64,000 bases of DNA from Deinococcus sp. (GTDB lineage: Bacteria > Deinococcota > Deinococci > Deinococcales > Deinococcaceae), in the NCBI RefSeq assembly GCF_018260555.1, contig NZ_JAGLBB010000005.1, positions 1-64,000 of the forward strand, in the 5' to 3' direction. Under the pieces are notes generated by a model. That model worked only from the letters and a program-made list of their open reading frames with translations, was not told the origin of the DNA and ran no database searches. The translations under genes were made by a program, and so were the position numbers. The stretch's first letter is position 1. The number at the start of each line of letters is the position of its first letter. This document shows positions 1 through 9,050 of this stretch, piece by piece.

Positions 1-237
1 GCCGGGAGCACGCCGCTGGAGCGCACGCTGCACGTCAACTGGCCCGGCGACGCCGCGCAGGTGCGGGAACGCGCCGCCGTGAGCGCCCTGTCCCTGCTGC
101 GCGCCGCCCTGGCTGGCCCGCCCGCCCCCGCCGCCACTCCAGCCGCCACTCCGGCCGACTCACGGACCAGTTCTCAGACCGATTCACAGACCAGCACCCC
201 GGATTCCGCGCAGCGGCCCGAAGAAAGGACCGCATGA
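1..237 (+). CDS. cinA: CinA C-terminal end (partial)
   Basis: Open reading frame entering from the left edge and ending at TGA 235-237 (78 residues visible). The first ~38 residues (LHVNWPGD.. then a helix rich in Arg and Ala) resemble the end of the CinA/PncC nicotinamide-nucleotide amidase domain. A Pro/Ala/Thr/Ser-rich tail without obvious fold follows. The stop overlaps the next start (ATGA at 234-237), so the two are translationally coupled. The gene order cinA-ligT-recA is known from Deinococcus, and that context carries much of the assignment. Confidence 0.75.
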   Translation, partial: AGSTPLERTLHVNWPGDAAQVRERAAVSALSLLRAALAGPPAPAATPAATPADSRTSSQTDSQTSTPDSAQRPEERTA

Positions 238-1343
238 AGATCAAGAAGACCACCCGCACACCCCAACCCGCTGCCCCGCAGGACGGCCGCAGCGCCCTCC
301 AACGCGCTCTGGCCGAAGCGCGGCAGGACAGTGCGGCGCCCAGCACCGCGCAGCGCAGCACCGAACGGGGCAGCACCGAACAGGGCAGCACCGAATCACG
401 CAGCGCTGCACCAACGACGGCCGGGCCACGCCCCGCATCCCCCCGGGGTGCCCCGTCCGGGCAGGCGCGCGGCCCGAAACCCGACCGCGAGCCGCCCAGG
501 GGTGACCAGCCGGACCGCCAGAAGCCGGAGCGTGCCAGACCCGCCGGGGCGAAACCCGGTGGTGAGCGGCCCCCCCGCCCTGCACAACCGGGCGCCGCGA
601 AGCCGGGGGCCGCGAAACCGGCCAGAGCGGGCGGCACTCCTGGCCGCGAGCTGGGCGACGAGCACCAGCCTCCGGGGACGCAGCGGCTGTTCTTCGCGCT
701 GAAGGTTCCCGCGAATCTCGCCGGGCCGATCCGGGAGGCGCAGCGTAAACTGCGCGGCAACTGGCGCAACGTGAACGCCGATCAGATGCACGTCACGCTG
801 GCGTACCTGCCGGCCGTGCCGAACGAACGCGTGGATGAACTCAAACGCCTGGGCGTGCAGCTCATGCAGGACCTCGCGCCCATGCAGGTGCACCTGCGCG
901 GCACCGGCTACCACCCCAACGAGGGCAGCCCGCGCGTGTGGTTCGTGAAGGTCGAGGCCGAGGGCCTGCCCGAACTGGCGCAGGCGCTACGCGACGGCAT
1001 TCATGAACTGGGCCTGCGTACCGATGACCAGCCGTTCAAGGGCCACATCACGCTGGCGCGCAAGAAGGGCCCGGCGCCGCGCGTGCCGCCGCTGATCTTC
1101 ACGCAGAACTGGCAGGCGGGGGGCGCGGTCCTGTACCGCAGCATTCTGCGCAAGACCGGTCCCCTCTACGAGACCGCCAGCACCTTCCGCTTCCGCGCGC
1201 CGCCCACAGAACCGACCACCCAATCCATTTCCACTGAGCCCATTCCTACTGGGCCCAGCACCCCCGGAGCCAGTACGCCCGGAGCCAGTACCGCGCCCAC
1301 CACGACCTCCCCGGCCCCACAGGCCGCCCCGGACAATCAGTAA
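234..1343 (+). CDS. thpR: RNA 2',3'-cyclic phosphodiesterase (LigT/ThpR), long N-terminal extension
   Basis: 369 residues. The C-terminal part (about residues 150-320) is a 2H phosphoesterase domain with the two diagnostic motifs HVTL (from residue 186) and HITL (from residue 271), which form the paired catalytic histidines. Family members are usually ~180-200 residues. Here roughly 150 residues of Lys/Arg/Pro/Gly-rich low-complexity sequence precede the domain and a Thr/Pro/Ser-rich tail follows it. The start overlaps the cinA stop by four bases and the stop lies just before the recA ribosome binding site, so cinA-thpR-recA is very probably one operon. The role of the basic extension is unknown; RNA binding is a guess. 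Confidence 0.88.
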   Translation: MKIKKTTRTPQPAAPQDGRSALQRALAEARQDSAAPSTAQRSTERGSTEQGSTESRSAAPTTAGPRPASPRGAPSGQARGPKPDREPPRGDQPDRQKPERARPAGAKPGGERPPRPAQPGAAKPGAAKPARAGGTPGRELGDEHQPPGTQRLFFALKVPANLAGPIREAQRKLRGNWRNVNADQMHVTLAYLPAVPNERVDELKRLGVQLMQDLAPMQVHLRGTGYHPNEGSPRVWFVKVEAEGLPELAQALRDGIHELGLRTDDQPFKGHITLARKKGPAPRVPPLIFTQNWQAGGAVLYRSILRKTGPLYETASTFRFRAPPTEPTTQSISTEPIPTGPSTPGASTPGASTAPTTTSPAPQAAPDNQ

Positions 1344-1352
1344 GGAGACACC

Positions 1353-2423
<1,071 letters not shown>

Positions 2424-2459
2424 GGTTGATGGTTGACAGGTGACGGGTGATGGTTGACG

Positions 2460-2604
2460 GGTGATACGGATTCCGTTTGTTTCGTTGACAACCCGGGAGG
2501 GCACCGGGTTGCCAACTCCACGTCCGGAACCCGCTTTTCTCCTACTCGCTCCGCTCGGATTGAATGGTCTTTGCAGCCCATTCAATCGGAGTCCGTATGA
2601 GGGG
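2460..2604. repeat. Interspersed repeat with inverted ends, after recA
   Basis: The unit begins GATACGGATTCCG and ends CGGAGTCCGTATG, so its ends are imperfect inverted repeats. Internally it holds a perfect 10-bp stem (2558-2567 with 2578-2587) around the loop TCTTTGCAGC. Related elements lie at 61599-61624 and 61739-61880. This looks like a Deinococcus-type short noncoding interspersed repeat. The rest of the 2424-2886 gap shows short direct repeats of TGGTTGACxGGTGA just after recA (2428-2463), no convincing gene, and a terminator at 2789. Confidence 0.6.
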
Positions 2605-2788
2605 GAGGGGCCGGTGAGCCTCTCCCCCGTTTCATGGCCCCTGTTCGTGCCGGGCGCCTGCCATCTGGCTTACTCTGCCGTCCCTCTTTCGGCGGATGCC
2701 GCGTGCGTGCGGCGCGGCGCAGACTGGGCGCAGGCCTAGGGGTGGGGTTTCCGCGTGGGAGACATCGACAACCCACACCCAGGGTCAG

Positions 2789-2824
2789 AGCCCCCCACCC
2801 GGGTGAAGGTGGGGGGCTTTTTCA
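2789..2824. terminator. Rho-independent terminator between recA and bioY
   Basis: An 11-bp perfect stem (AGCCCCCCACC with GGTGGGGGGCT) with an eight-base loop, followed by TTTTT on the plus strand. It lies between the recA operon and the convergent bioY gene and best serves plus-strand transcripts. Confidence 0.85.
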
Positions 2825-2886
2825 CTGCCTGTAGCAGCTGAGCGGCAGTCGAGCTTAGCGGCGGGTGAGCTTAGCGGCAGTCAAGC

Positions 2887-3471
2887 TTAGCGGCGGGCGA
2901 GCTTCCAGGCGGTGGGCAGCAGCAGCGCGGCCAGCAGCAGCTTGAGGGTGTCGCCGATGATGAAGGGGGTCAGGCCGGCGGCCATGAGGGCCGAGCCTTT
3001 CAGGCCGGTGATGGCGCCCAGGACGGGCAGGCCGATGGCGTAGATGACGACGCTGCCGGCCAGCATGGCCAGGCAGGTGCCCAGGAACCGGCGGTCCAGG
3101 CCGAAGCGTTCGACCAGGAAACCGACCAGCGCGGCGGCCAGCGGGTAGCTGATGATGTACCCGATGCTGGCGCGCAGGCCGGTCCCGGCAGTGTTCATGT
3201 AGCCGCTGGCACCGCCGGCGTACACGGGCAGCCCGGCCGCGCCGGCCAGGGCGTACAGCAGCACAGCCGCAAAGGCGCGTTTCCAGCCGAGGGCCGCGCC
3301 GACCAGCAGCACGCCCAGCGTCTGAAGGGTCATGGGGACCGGCTGCAGGGGCACCTGGGCCTGGGCGAGCAGGGCGATGAAGGCCGCGCCGCCGCCGACG
3401 AGCAGCAGGTCGCGCACGAGGCTGGGGGTGGGGGCCAGCTCGCGGGCCAGGGTGGGGTGGGTCATGGTCAT
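2887..3471 (-). CDS. bioY: Biotin transporter substrate-binding component BioY
   Basis: 194 residues, almost wholly hydrophobic, with about six membrane segments. The signature LQPVPMTLQTLGVLLVGAALG (about residues 42-62) and a following GLPVYAGG loop are typical of BioY, the S-component of energy-coupling factor biotin importers. It lies 74 bases downstream of birA on the same strand, so uptake and attachment of biotin are probably co-transcribed. The ECF ATPase and T-component genes are not in the window. Confidence 0.92.
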   Translation of the reverse strand: MTMTHPTLARELAPTPSLVRDLLLVGGGAAFIALLAQAQVPLQPVPMTLQTLGVLLVGAALGWKRAFAAVLLYALAGAAGLPVYAGGASGYMNTAGTGLRASIGYIISYPLAAALVGFLVERFGLDRRFLGTCLAMLAGSVVIYAIGLPVLGAITGLKGSALMAAGLTPFIIGDTLKLLLAALLLPTAWKLARR

Positions 3472-3545
3472 GGTGGTCTCTCCTTGCAGGTGGGGGCGGG
3501 GGGGGACGGACTGTCAGCGGTCTGGCCGGGACGGGGGTGCCCCGT

Positions 3546-4559
3546 TCAGGGAGCCGGGCCGCTGCGGCCTTCGGGCGCGTCGGGGGACGGGAGGGGGTCG
3601 TCCGGGTTGGCATCCGTGTTGGCGTCCGGGCCGAGGCTGCCGATCAGTTGCACGTCCCCGGCGCTGACGGTGCGGGGACCGGCGGGCGTGGTGACGATCA
3701 GGCTGCCCTGCGCGTCGAGGTCGGTGGCGGTGCCCTCCAGCAGGCCCGCGTGCGTCTGAATGCGTACCGGGCGGCCCAGCGTGACGTTCGCGGCCCGCCA
3801 CGCGGCCAGCGTCTGGTCGGGCGTGGCGGCCAGCGCGGCTTCCAGTTCGCGCAGCAGGGTGCCGAGCAGGGCGGCGCGGGTGGGTTCCGGGGTGCCCGGG
3901 GGGTGCAGGGCGCTCAGGTGCGCGGCGTCCTGCGGGGCGGCCGTGACGTTCACGCCGATACCGATCACGACCCGGCGGGCTTCCTCGCCGCGCAGGTCGG
4001 CTTCGAGCAGGATGCCGGCCAGTTTGCGGCCTCCGGGGGCGAGCAGGTCGTTGGGCCACTTCAGGCCTCCCACCCCGGCGGCGCGGTGCAGGGCGACCCC
4101 GGCGGCCAGGGGCATCAGGGGCAGGTCGGCCAGGGTCAGGGGCGCGCCGTTCGGGCCGCTGGTCAGCAGCACACTGAACACCAGGGTGCCGTTGGTGGTG
4201 TCCCAGGTGCGGCCCCGGCGTCCGCGCCCGGCGGTCTGGCGTTCGGCGACCATGACGGCGCCGTGCGGAGCGGGATGGTCAGGGTGGTCGGCCCAGGCGC
4301 GCAGGGCGTCCTGGGTGCTGGTGACGGTGCCGTGGTAGCGCATGGCCTGCCCCAGCGTGCCGCTGCGCGCGGTGAGTTGCGGGGCGGGCGTGCCGGGTGC
4401 CAGGGCGTACCCGGCGCGGGTGACCTGCACGGGAACGCCGCTGTCGATCAGGCGGCGGGCCAGGGTGTTCACGGTGACGCGGTTCACGCCAAGGGCCTGA
4501 CCGAGCGCGTCGCCGGTCTGGGCGCGTTCGGTCAGGAGGGGAAGGAGGCGTTCGGACAT
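3546..4559 (-). CDS. birA: Bifunctional biotin-protein ligase / repressor BirA
   Basis: 337 residues. The N-terminal ~55 residues form a winged helix-turn-helix (ALGVNRVTVNTLARRLIDSG). The ligase domain follows, with the biotinyl-AMP loop GRGRRG (111-116), KWPND (167-171) and KLAGILLE. It activates biotin with ATP and attaches it to carboxylase carrier protein. The DNA-binding domain makes it a candidate repressor of its own operon, and a fitting inverted repeat overlaps the start codon. bioY follows. Confidence 0.95.
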   Translation of the reverse strand: MSERLLPLLTERAQTGDALGQALGVNRVTVNTLARRLIDSGVPVQVTRAGYALAPGTPAPQLTARSGTLGQAMRYHGTVTSTQDALRAWADHPDHPAPHGAVMVAERQTAGRGRRGRTWDTTNGTLVFSVLLTSGPNGAPLTLADLPLMPLAAGVALHRAAGVGGLKWPNDLLAPGGRKLAGILLEADLRGEEARRVVIGIGVNVTAAPQDAAHLSALHPPGTPEPTRAALLGTLLRELEAALAATPDQTLAAWRAANVTLGRPVRIQTHAGLLEGTATDLDAQGSLIVTTPAGPRTVSAGDVQLIGSLGPDANTDANPDDPLPSPDAPEGRSGPAP

Positions 4560-4592
4560 TCGTTCAGTGTTCTACGCGTTTTTCTGAACGAA
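4559..4592. promoter_or_regulatory. Candidate BirA operator at the birA start
   Basis: Perfect inverted repeat TTCGTTCAG, 16-base spacer, CTGAACGAA, overlapping the birA start codon. The two-arms-with-16-base-gap layout is that of known BirA operators, but the arm sequence differs from the classical TTGTTAAC-type, so the assignment rests on geometry and position. Confidence 0.5.
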
Positions 4593-4709
4593 GGCAACTG
4601 AACCCGCTTCGTCAAGTACCTTGAAGCTCACATGGCGCCATGCCGGGAAAGCACCGGAACCTCTCCATTCCCGCTCCAACGTACTTTCTTCTGCTCCGCG
4701 CTCCGCGCG

Positions 4710-4728
4710 GTTTATCTACAGGATAAAC
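4710..4728. promoter_or_regulatory. Palindrome upstream of the fur-family gene
   Basis: GTTTATC, five bases TACAG, GATAAAC: a perfect 7-5-7 palindrome 102 bases before the fur-family start, in an otherwise gene-free 270-base gap (4560-4829). Size and AT-rich arms suit a Fur/Zur/PerR-class box. Which regulator binds it is not shown. Confidence 0.4.
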
Positions 4729-4817
4729 GCAGTGTACTTAACCAGGGCTGGCCGGGCCGGACCGGGGGTGCGGCGGGCTTTCTTGTACGCGTCATGGGCG
4801 GGTCAGGACGCATTTGC

Positions 4818-4829
4818 TAGACTGCCCGC
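4818..4829 (+). promoter_or_regulatory. -10 element of a leaderless fur-family transcript
   Basis: TAGACT at 4818-4823 is followed by six bases and then the ATG at 4830, so transcription would begin on the start codon. No Shine-Dalgarno sequence is present. The same spacing recurs at several genes in this window. Confidence 0.5.
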
Positions 4830-5258
4830 ATGACGATGGTGCGGCACACCAAGCAGCGGGCGGCGGTGATCGAGGTGCTTCAGGGCGCGCGGTCCCACCC
4901 GGACGCCGCCTGGATTCACGCGCAGGTGCGCGGACAACTGCCCAGCGTGAGCCTGGGCACCGTGTACCGCACCCTGGACGCCCTGGTCCGCGACGGCGTG
5001 GTCGTCACGCTGGAACGCGCCGGGCAGGCCACCCGCTACGACTACAAGCACGAGGGAGACACCCACCACCACGCGGTGTGCCGCGGCTGCGGCGCGATCT
5101 TCGACGTGGACGCCGCCGTGATTCCCACGCTGCCCGCCTCGGCCTTGCCCGCCGGGTTCCAGGTGACCGACGTGCGCCTGGAATTCCTGGGCGTGTGCCC
5201 CGCCTGCCACGCGCAGGCCGACGCCACCAGTAGCGCTGCCAGTAGCGCCGGCGGCTAA
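4830..5258 (+). CDS. Fur/PerR-family metalloregulator
   Basis: 142 residues. The N-terminal winged helix contains SLGTVYRTLDAL (41-52), the recognition-helix signature of the Fur family. The metal-binding half has HHH (79-81) and the two CxxC pairs C84/C87 and C123/C126 of the structural zinc site. It should repress metal-uptake or peroxide-defence genes according to metal loading. Whether it is Fur, Mur, Zur or PerR cannot be told from sequence alone. Start by a leaderless -10 element; a second ATG lies two codons later. Confidence 0.88.
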   Translation: MTMVRHTKQRAAVIEVLQGARSHPDAAWIHAQVRGQLPSVSLGTVYRTLDALVRDGVVVTLERAGQATRYDYKHEGDTHHHAVCRGCGAIFDVDAAVIPTLPASALPAGFQVTDVRLEFLGVCPACHAQADATSSAASSAGG

Positions 5259-5318
5259 GGACGCCCGGACAGGCCGGGGGGCGGTTCGTCCCGGTGGGCG
5301 GGGGGTACTCTGCCGCGT

Positions 5319-6047
5319 ATGACCCCCGCGCCCCCTGCTCCACCCACCCCGGAACCTCAGGAGTTCCCGACCTTCCGACTGAACTCGTTCGTTCCGGCGT
5401 TCCTGCTGGGCTGGGGGCTGGGAGTGGCGCTGACGTTCATGGTGCGGGGCGTGGGGAGCGCGCTGCTGGGCGGTCCCTGCGAGGGCCGGACCGTCGTGGC
5501 ACTGCTCGTGCCGCTGCTGCTGGGGCCGGGCGGGCTGGCGTTCACGGCCGCGAACTGGCGCCGTCCGCGCCGCGCGGCGCTCGGGCTGGGGCTGGTGCTG
5601 GCCTCGCTGCTGCCGGCGCTGTACGTGGGCGCGCAGGATATCGGCGGGCTGCGCCGCACGGGCTGCGCCGGCGGGTACGTGGTCGTGTCGCGCCTGGACA
5701 GCGCCGGGCAGGCGGGCGGCAGTGTCAGCCGGGTGTCACTGGTGGCCGGCACGTCACAGGAACTCACGGCGCGGGTGGGCGGGTACACCCCGCAGACGCA
5801 CCCAGGCGTGTTCACGGTGCTGGCGCAGGGCAGCGCGCCGGGCATCCACGCGACCGTCACGCCGGACCGGGTGCGCGCGGGGCAGCCCTTCCGCCTGACC
5901 GTGTCGGCGGACCCCGGCGCGCCCGTGAACACCTACACCGTGGGCGTCAGCGCCCGCACGCCGCAGGGCGAGAAGACGGCCGAAGCGGCCGGAACCATCG
6001 AGATCGACGTGCGGCCCGCGCCCCAGGCCACGCCGCCCACTCCCTGA
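5319..6047 (+). CDS. Membrane protein with extracytoplasmic beta domain, unknown function
   Basis: 242 residues. A Pro-rich N-terminus is followed by about three membrane segments (roughly residues 22-45, 58-78 and 86-106). A polar, Gly/Val/Thr-rich domain with PDRVRAGQPFRLTVSAD-type strands resembles an Ig-like fold. TACTCT at 5306-5311 lies seven bases before ATG 5319, which suggests a leaderless message. I do not recognise the family. Last intact host gene before the prophage. Confidence 0.7.
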   Translation: MTPAPPAPPTPEPQEFPTFRLNSFVPAFLLGWGLGVALTFMVRGVGSALLGGPCEGRTVVALLVPLLLGPGGLAFTAANWRRPRRAALGLGLVLASLLPALYVGAQDIGGLRRTGCAGGYVVVSRLDSAGQAGGSVSRVSLVAGTSQELTARVGGYTPQTHPGVFTVLAQGSAPGIHATVTPDRVRAGQPFRLTVSADPGAPVNTYTVGVSARTPQGEKTAEAAGTIEIDVRPAPQATPPTP

Positions 6048-6098
6048 ACCCGCGTCCGGGAGGGTAGGCGGTCCGCACGCGGATGGTACGCTCGGCCG

Positions 6099-6158
6099 GT
6101 GAATGTGACGGAACTTTCCAGCATTGCCCTTCAGACGTTCCTGACGATGAACGTCTAG
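6099..6158 (+). pseudogene. marC: Displaced native 5' end of marC
   Basis: GTG at 6099 opens a frame reading VNVTELSSIALQTFLTM and then stops at TAG 6156-6158, just inside the prophage. The residues QTFLTM are the same as those at 54741-54758, after which the intact marC continues. A -10-like TACGCT (6087-6092) lies six bases before the GTG. This is the host start and probably the host promoter, cut off from the gene body by integration. Precise excision would rejoin them. Confidence 0.85.
6132..6149. other. attL core
   Basis: CAGACGTTCCTGACGATG, identical to 54741-54758. The flanks differ on both sides. It lies 35 bases from the integrase stop codon, the usual place for an attachment site. 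Confidence 0.88.
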
Positions 6159-6183
6159 CAGGTGGTAGCCGCCCGGGCGTCGT

Positions 6184-7683
6184 TCACTCCGCCCTGGCCA
6201 CCGTCACCTGCACCCCGTCAATGCCGTCCTGGCCGACGATGAAGCGGATTCCCCACCGCTGCAGCGCGGCCTTTCTCGTTTCCAGGGTGGTGTAGGCCTC
6301 CAGGTGCCGGCTGAACGCTGCGGCCATGGCGTTCGCGTCGGTGCCCAGCGGCGGCTGCTTGGGCGGCACGTCCTGCATGAGGCGTTCCCGTTCGGCTTTG
6401 AGTGGTTCGAGGCGTCGCAGGGCCGCCGCTTCGGGCAGGCCGAACCGGACGGCCATGTCGAGCACGTCCGCCATTTCCGCTTCGATCTGCTGGATGCGGG
6501 CGTGGTGGTCGGGCATGGGCATCTCGGGGTCGCTGGCCAGGGCTGCGGCGAGCGTCTCGGGGCTGGTGAGGATTTGCACGGCGGTCTGCCAGCCGATGGC
6601 GTCGAGTTCGGGTTGCCGGTGGCTGCGGGTGTTGGGGCACAGGGGTTGGCCGCGGGCGGCGCGGATGCTGCGCATCTGGTGGTGCCGGCAGACGTACACG
6701 GCCCAGCGGGGTTTGCCTGCGCGGTCGCGGCTGACGTGCAGGGTGAGGCTGCTGCCGCAGGCGCTGCATTCGAGGTGGCCGCCCAGAAGCGCGGGGTAAG
6801 GGCTGCGGGCGCGGCCGCGTTTGCGCCTGGAGTCGATGGCGGCCTGCACGTCGGCCCACTGGCCAGCCGTGATGAGCGCTGGGTACGTGAGGGTGGTGGT
6901 GGTGCCGTCCGGTCCGGCGTACTCGATGCGGCCGAGGTATCGGTCGTTGCGCAGGATGCGGCGGATGTGGACGCCGTTCCAGCCGGGCTCGCGCCTGGTG
7001 CTGCCGCTGCGGGGCGGGGTTATCTCCTGGCGGTTGAGTTCGGCTGCGATTGCCTCGGTGCCGTGGCCGTTCAGGCACATGTCGACCATCTGCTGGTAGA
7101 TGGGGGCGTGTTCGGGGTGGGGTTGGAGCGTGGTGCTGCGGCCTCGGTCGTCGCGCAGCAGCTGGTAGCCCCAGGGCTGGCGTCCCTCGGGCCACTGGTT
7201 CTGCTGGGCCTTGGCGAACTTGCCGTTGCTGAGGTTGTAGATGATGGTGGTGTAGTCGTTCTCGGCGTCCACGGCGTCACGGAGGAATTCTTTCCAGTTG
7301 CGGCGGTCGCGGAGGTTGCCGACGCCGGCGATGTGGACGGTGGCGCCGAGGCGGTGGAGGCGGCGGGCGATGCCGACGGTGACTTCGACGTGGCGGCCGA
7401 CTCGGTTGGGGTGACTCCAGACGACGTGCAGGCCTGGGTGCTGCCGGGCGAGTTGGTAGTACTGGTTTTCGAGGCCGCGTTCGTCGTCTGCGCCGCTGAC
7501 GGCTTCTTCGATCCAGCTGGTGATGTTGAGGCCTGCGCGCGTAGCTTCGCGCATGATGTCGTTTCGTTGTCGTTCGGGGCCGTAGCGGTCAGCCTGGGCG
7601 ACGGTGCTGACCCGGATGCCGCCGACGGCTCGAAGGTTGCTGGGCATAAGGGATGTCATGTCGCTCCGGGTTATCCCCAGCAC
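6184..7683 (-). CDS. Large serine recombinase (prophage integrase)
   Basis: 499 residues. The N-terminal resolvase domain has RVSTVAQ with the expected nucleophilic serine near residue 26 and YGPERQRNDI. A recombinase domain (..GWNGVHIRRILRNDRYLG..) and a zinc ribbon (CSACG .. YVCRHH .. PLCPN) follow, then a coiled-coil segment (about residues 380-440). This is the standard architecture of phage integrases that need no long arms or host factors, and excision would need a directionality factor not identified here. The gene lies next to attL, and its 5' end overlaps the peptidase gene by 13 bases. Confidence 0.96.
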   Translation of the reverse strand: MLGITRSDMTSLMPSNLRAVGGIRVSTVAQADRYGPERQRNDIMREATRAGLNITSWIEEAVSGADDERGLENQYYQLARQHPGLHVVWSHPNRVGRHVEVTVGIARRLHRLGATVHIAGVGNLRDRRNWKEFLRDAVDAENDYTTIIYNLSNGKFAKAQQNQWPEGRQPWGYQLLRDDRGRSTTLQPHPEHAPIYQQMVDMCLNGHGTEAIAAELNRQEITPPRSGSTRREPGWNGVHIRRILRNDRYLGRIEYAGPDGTTTTLTYPALITAGQWADVQAAIDSRRKRGRARSPYPALLGGHLECSACGSSLTLHVSRDRAGKPRWAVYVCRHHQMRSIRAARGQPLCPNTRSHRQPELDAIGWQTAVQILTSPETLAAALASDPEMPMPDHHARIQQIEAEMADVLDMAVRFGLPEAAALRRLEPLKAERERLMQDVPPKQPPLGTDANAMAAAFSRHLEAYTTLETRKAALQRWGIRFIVGQDGIDGVQVTVARAE

Positions 7684-8330
7684 ACGCCGATCAGCTGGTG
7701 CCGACTGGGCAGTGTATGGAATGAGACGTTGGCTTCCTTGGGGAACATGCGGGCAGGTTCAGGAACTCGGTCAAGCCAGCCGAAGGGCAGGCCCCAGTTG
7801 CACTGCGCGACATGCTGGATGAAGTGGCCGTTCATGATGAAGGCGGCCCGGGCTGCCTGTGGGTCGTCGTAGATCAAGCGGCACATCGCCATGTCAGGCG
7901 GTGTGCCGCTGAGTTTCTGTAGTTCCCTGACGGCCCGCGCGGTCACTCCGTGCCGGGCTGTGACGTGGTCCACGAGGGGCTGCGGGATGCGAAGGAAAGG
8001 AATGGCATGGTTGCAGAGGTTCTCGATGACGTTCCAGCCGACCTCGTCCCCGAATTCCGCGACGATCTCAGCTTCCAGGCCACTCCACCAGAGCATGACG
8101 TGCGCCATTTCGTGCCTGAGGACGTCGCTGTTGCCGTAGTACCAGGGCTGGACGACGATGCGGGCTCCGCCAGCGGCTTCCGGGTAGGTGCGGTTGAGCA
8201 GGCCCATGCGGACGCGCATTTCCAGGACTCTGGCGAGCTTCAGGGCGTGCTGTTCGTGGCCTGCGTAGTCGAGGAGGGCGCGGACGTAACGGATGTAGTC
8301 GGATACGAGATAGGTCGTGTCGTACGTCAT
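7671..8330 (-). CDS. ImmA/IrrE-family metallopeptidase
   Basis: 219 residues with the zinc-peptidase motif HEMAH in VLRHEMAHVMLWW and an acidic helix downstream (EAEIVAEFGDE) that could supply the third ligand. Proteins of this family cleave a partner XRE repressor after DNA damage or another signal: ImmA/ImmR in ICEBs1, and PprI (IrrE)/DdrO in Deinococcus itself. The upstream gene is exactly such a repressor and shares one base with this gene, so the pair is the likely lysogeny sensor. No DNA-binding domain is visible in this protein. Confidence 0.85.
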   Translation of the reverse strand: MTYDTTYLVSDYIRYVRALLDYAGHEQHALKLARVLEMRVRMGLLNRTYPEAAGGARIVVQPWYYGNSDVLRHEMAHVMLWWSGLEAEIVAEFGDEVGWNVIENLCNHAIPFLRIPQPLVDHVTARHGVTARAVRELQKLSGTPPDMAMCRLIYDDPQAARAAFIMNGHFIQHVAQCNWGLPFGWLDRVPEPARMFPKEANVSFHTLPSRHQLIGVCWG

Positions 8331-8932
8331 CAGCGCAGGTACCGCCGGGTCAGGAGGAAGTACTCGTACCAGTCCTCGACTGTTTGCGGGCCGTTGTCTG
8401 GGCCGCCGAAGTTACGGGGCGCAGCAATGATTTTCTGAACGATCGGGTCGCGGAGTTCCGGGTAGCGGTCGCCGTGTTCGTCGATCACCTGCTGCAACTC
8501 TTTGGGGATGATGACAGGGGTGTCGCGGAACGCTACGACAGGCGCGATTGGTGGGGCGCCAGGCGCCGTTTGCAACCCTTGTTCGGCTGGGTCGTGAGAG
8601 ACGACGGGTACTGCCGAAGGGCTGTAAAGCCCAGTCAGTTCCTGCCACCGCTCCGGGTTGTAGCCGAGGACGGCGCGGAGGGCTTCTCTCACTTCCAGGG
8701 AGGCACGGGAAAGAGGCGCCGATCCACGTTCGAGTTTATTCAGATAGTCGGGAGTGATCTCTTGACCATACTTTTGCATCTGGGCGACGAAAGCTGGGCG
8801 GTTCAGCCCCAGATCAAGCCGGCGCTCTTTGATCAACGTGCCGTGAACCTGGGCGCGTGGATCAGATTCAGGGGCCTTAGCAGGTGGCATGAACCAGACC
8901 TGCCGTGAAGGTTCGATTCCCATTCCAGTCAT
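8330..8932 (-). CDS. XRE-family repressor, partner of the ImmA-like peptidase
   Basis: 200 residues. A helix-turn-helix of the XRE class lies at about residues 30-90 (IKERRLDLGLNRPAFVAQM .. ITPDYLNKLERG). A Pro/Ala-rich linker and a C-terminal region ending PQTVEDWYEYFLLTRRYLR follow. It is probably the phage repressor, removed by the adjacent peptidase. It is divergent from the Cro-like gene at 9051, and the 118-base gap carries repeated TGGnnCCA-type operators. Start codons at 8932, 8923 and 8890 are possible. Confidence 0.82.
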   Translation of the reverse strand: MTGMGIEPSRQVWFMPPAKAPESDPRAQVHGTLIKERRLDLGLNRPAFVAQMQKYGQEITPDYLNKLERGSAPLSRASLEVREALRAVLGYNPERWQELTGLYSPSAVPVVSHDPAEQGLQTAPGAPPIAPVVAFRDTPVIIPKELQQVIDEHGDRYPELRDPIVQKIIAAPRNFGGPDNGPQTVEDWYEYFLLTRRYLR

Positions 8933-8954
8933 ACCGCCGCATACGGCGACTGTA

Positions 8955-9050
8955 CCTAAATGGTTCCAGATTGGGCCGAAATGGGAACCAACATGGGACC
9001 ATTACCAAGTTAGTATTGACACCAAATGGGCCTAGTCGTATTCTGTTCCC
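8955..9050. promoter_or_regulatory. Divergent lysogeny control region
   Basis: On the plus strand TTGACA (9016-9021), a 17-base spacer and TATTCT (9039-9044) make a near-consensus promoter. Six bases later is the ATG of the Cro-like gene, so its mRNA would be leaderless. Motifs of the form AAATGGnnCCA or close variants recur four times through the region (including TGGTTCC and GGAACCA as inverted arms), as expected for operators bound by the repressor and the Cro-like protein. Confidence 0.7.
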
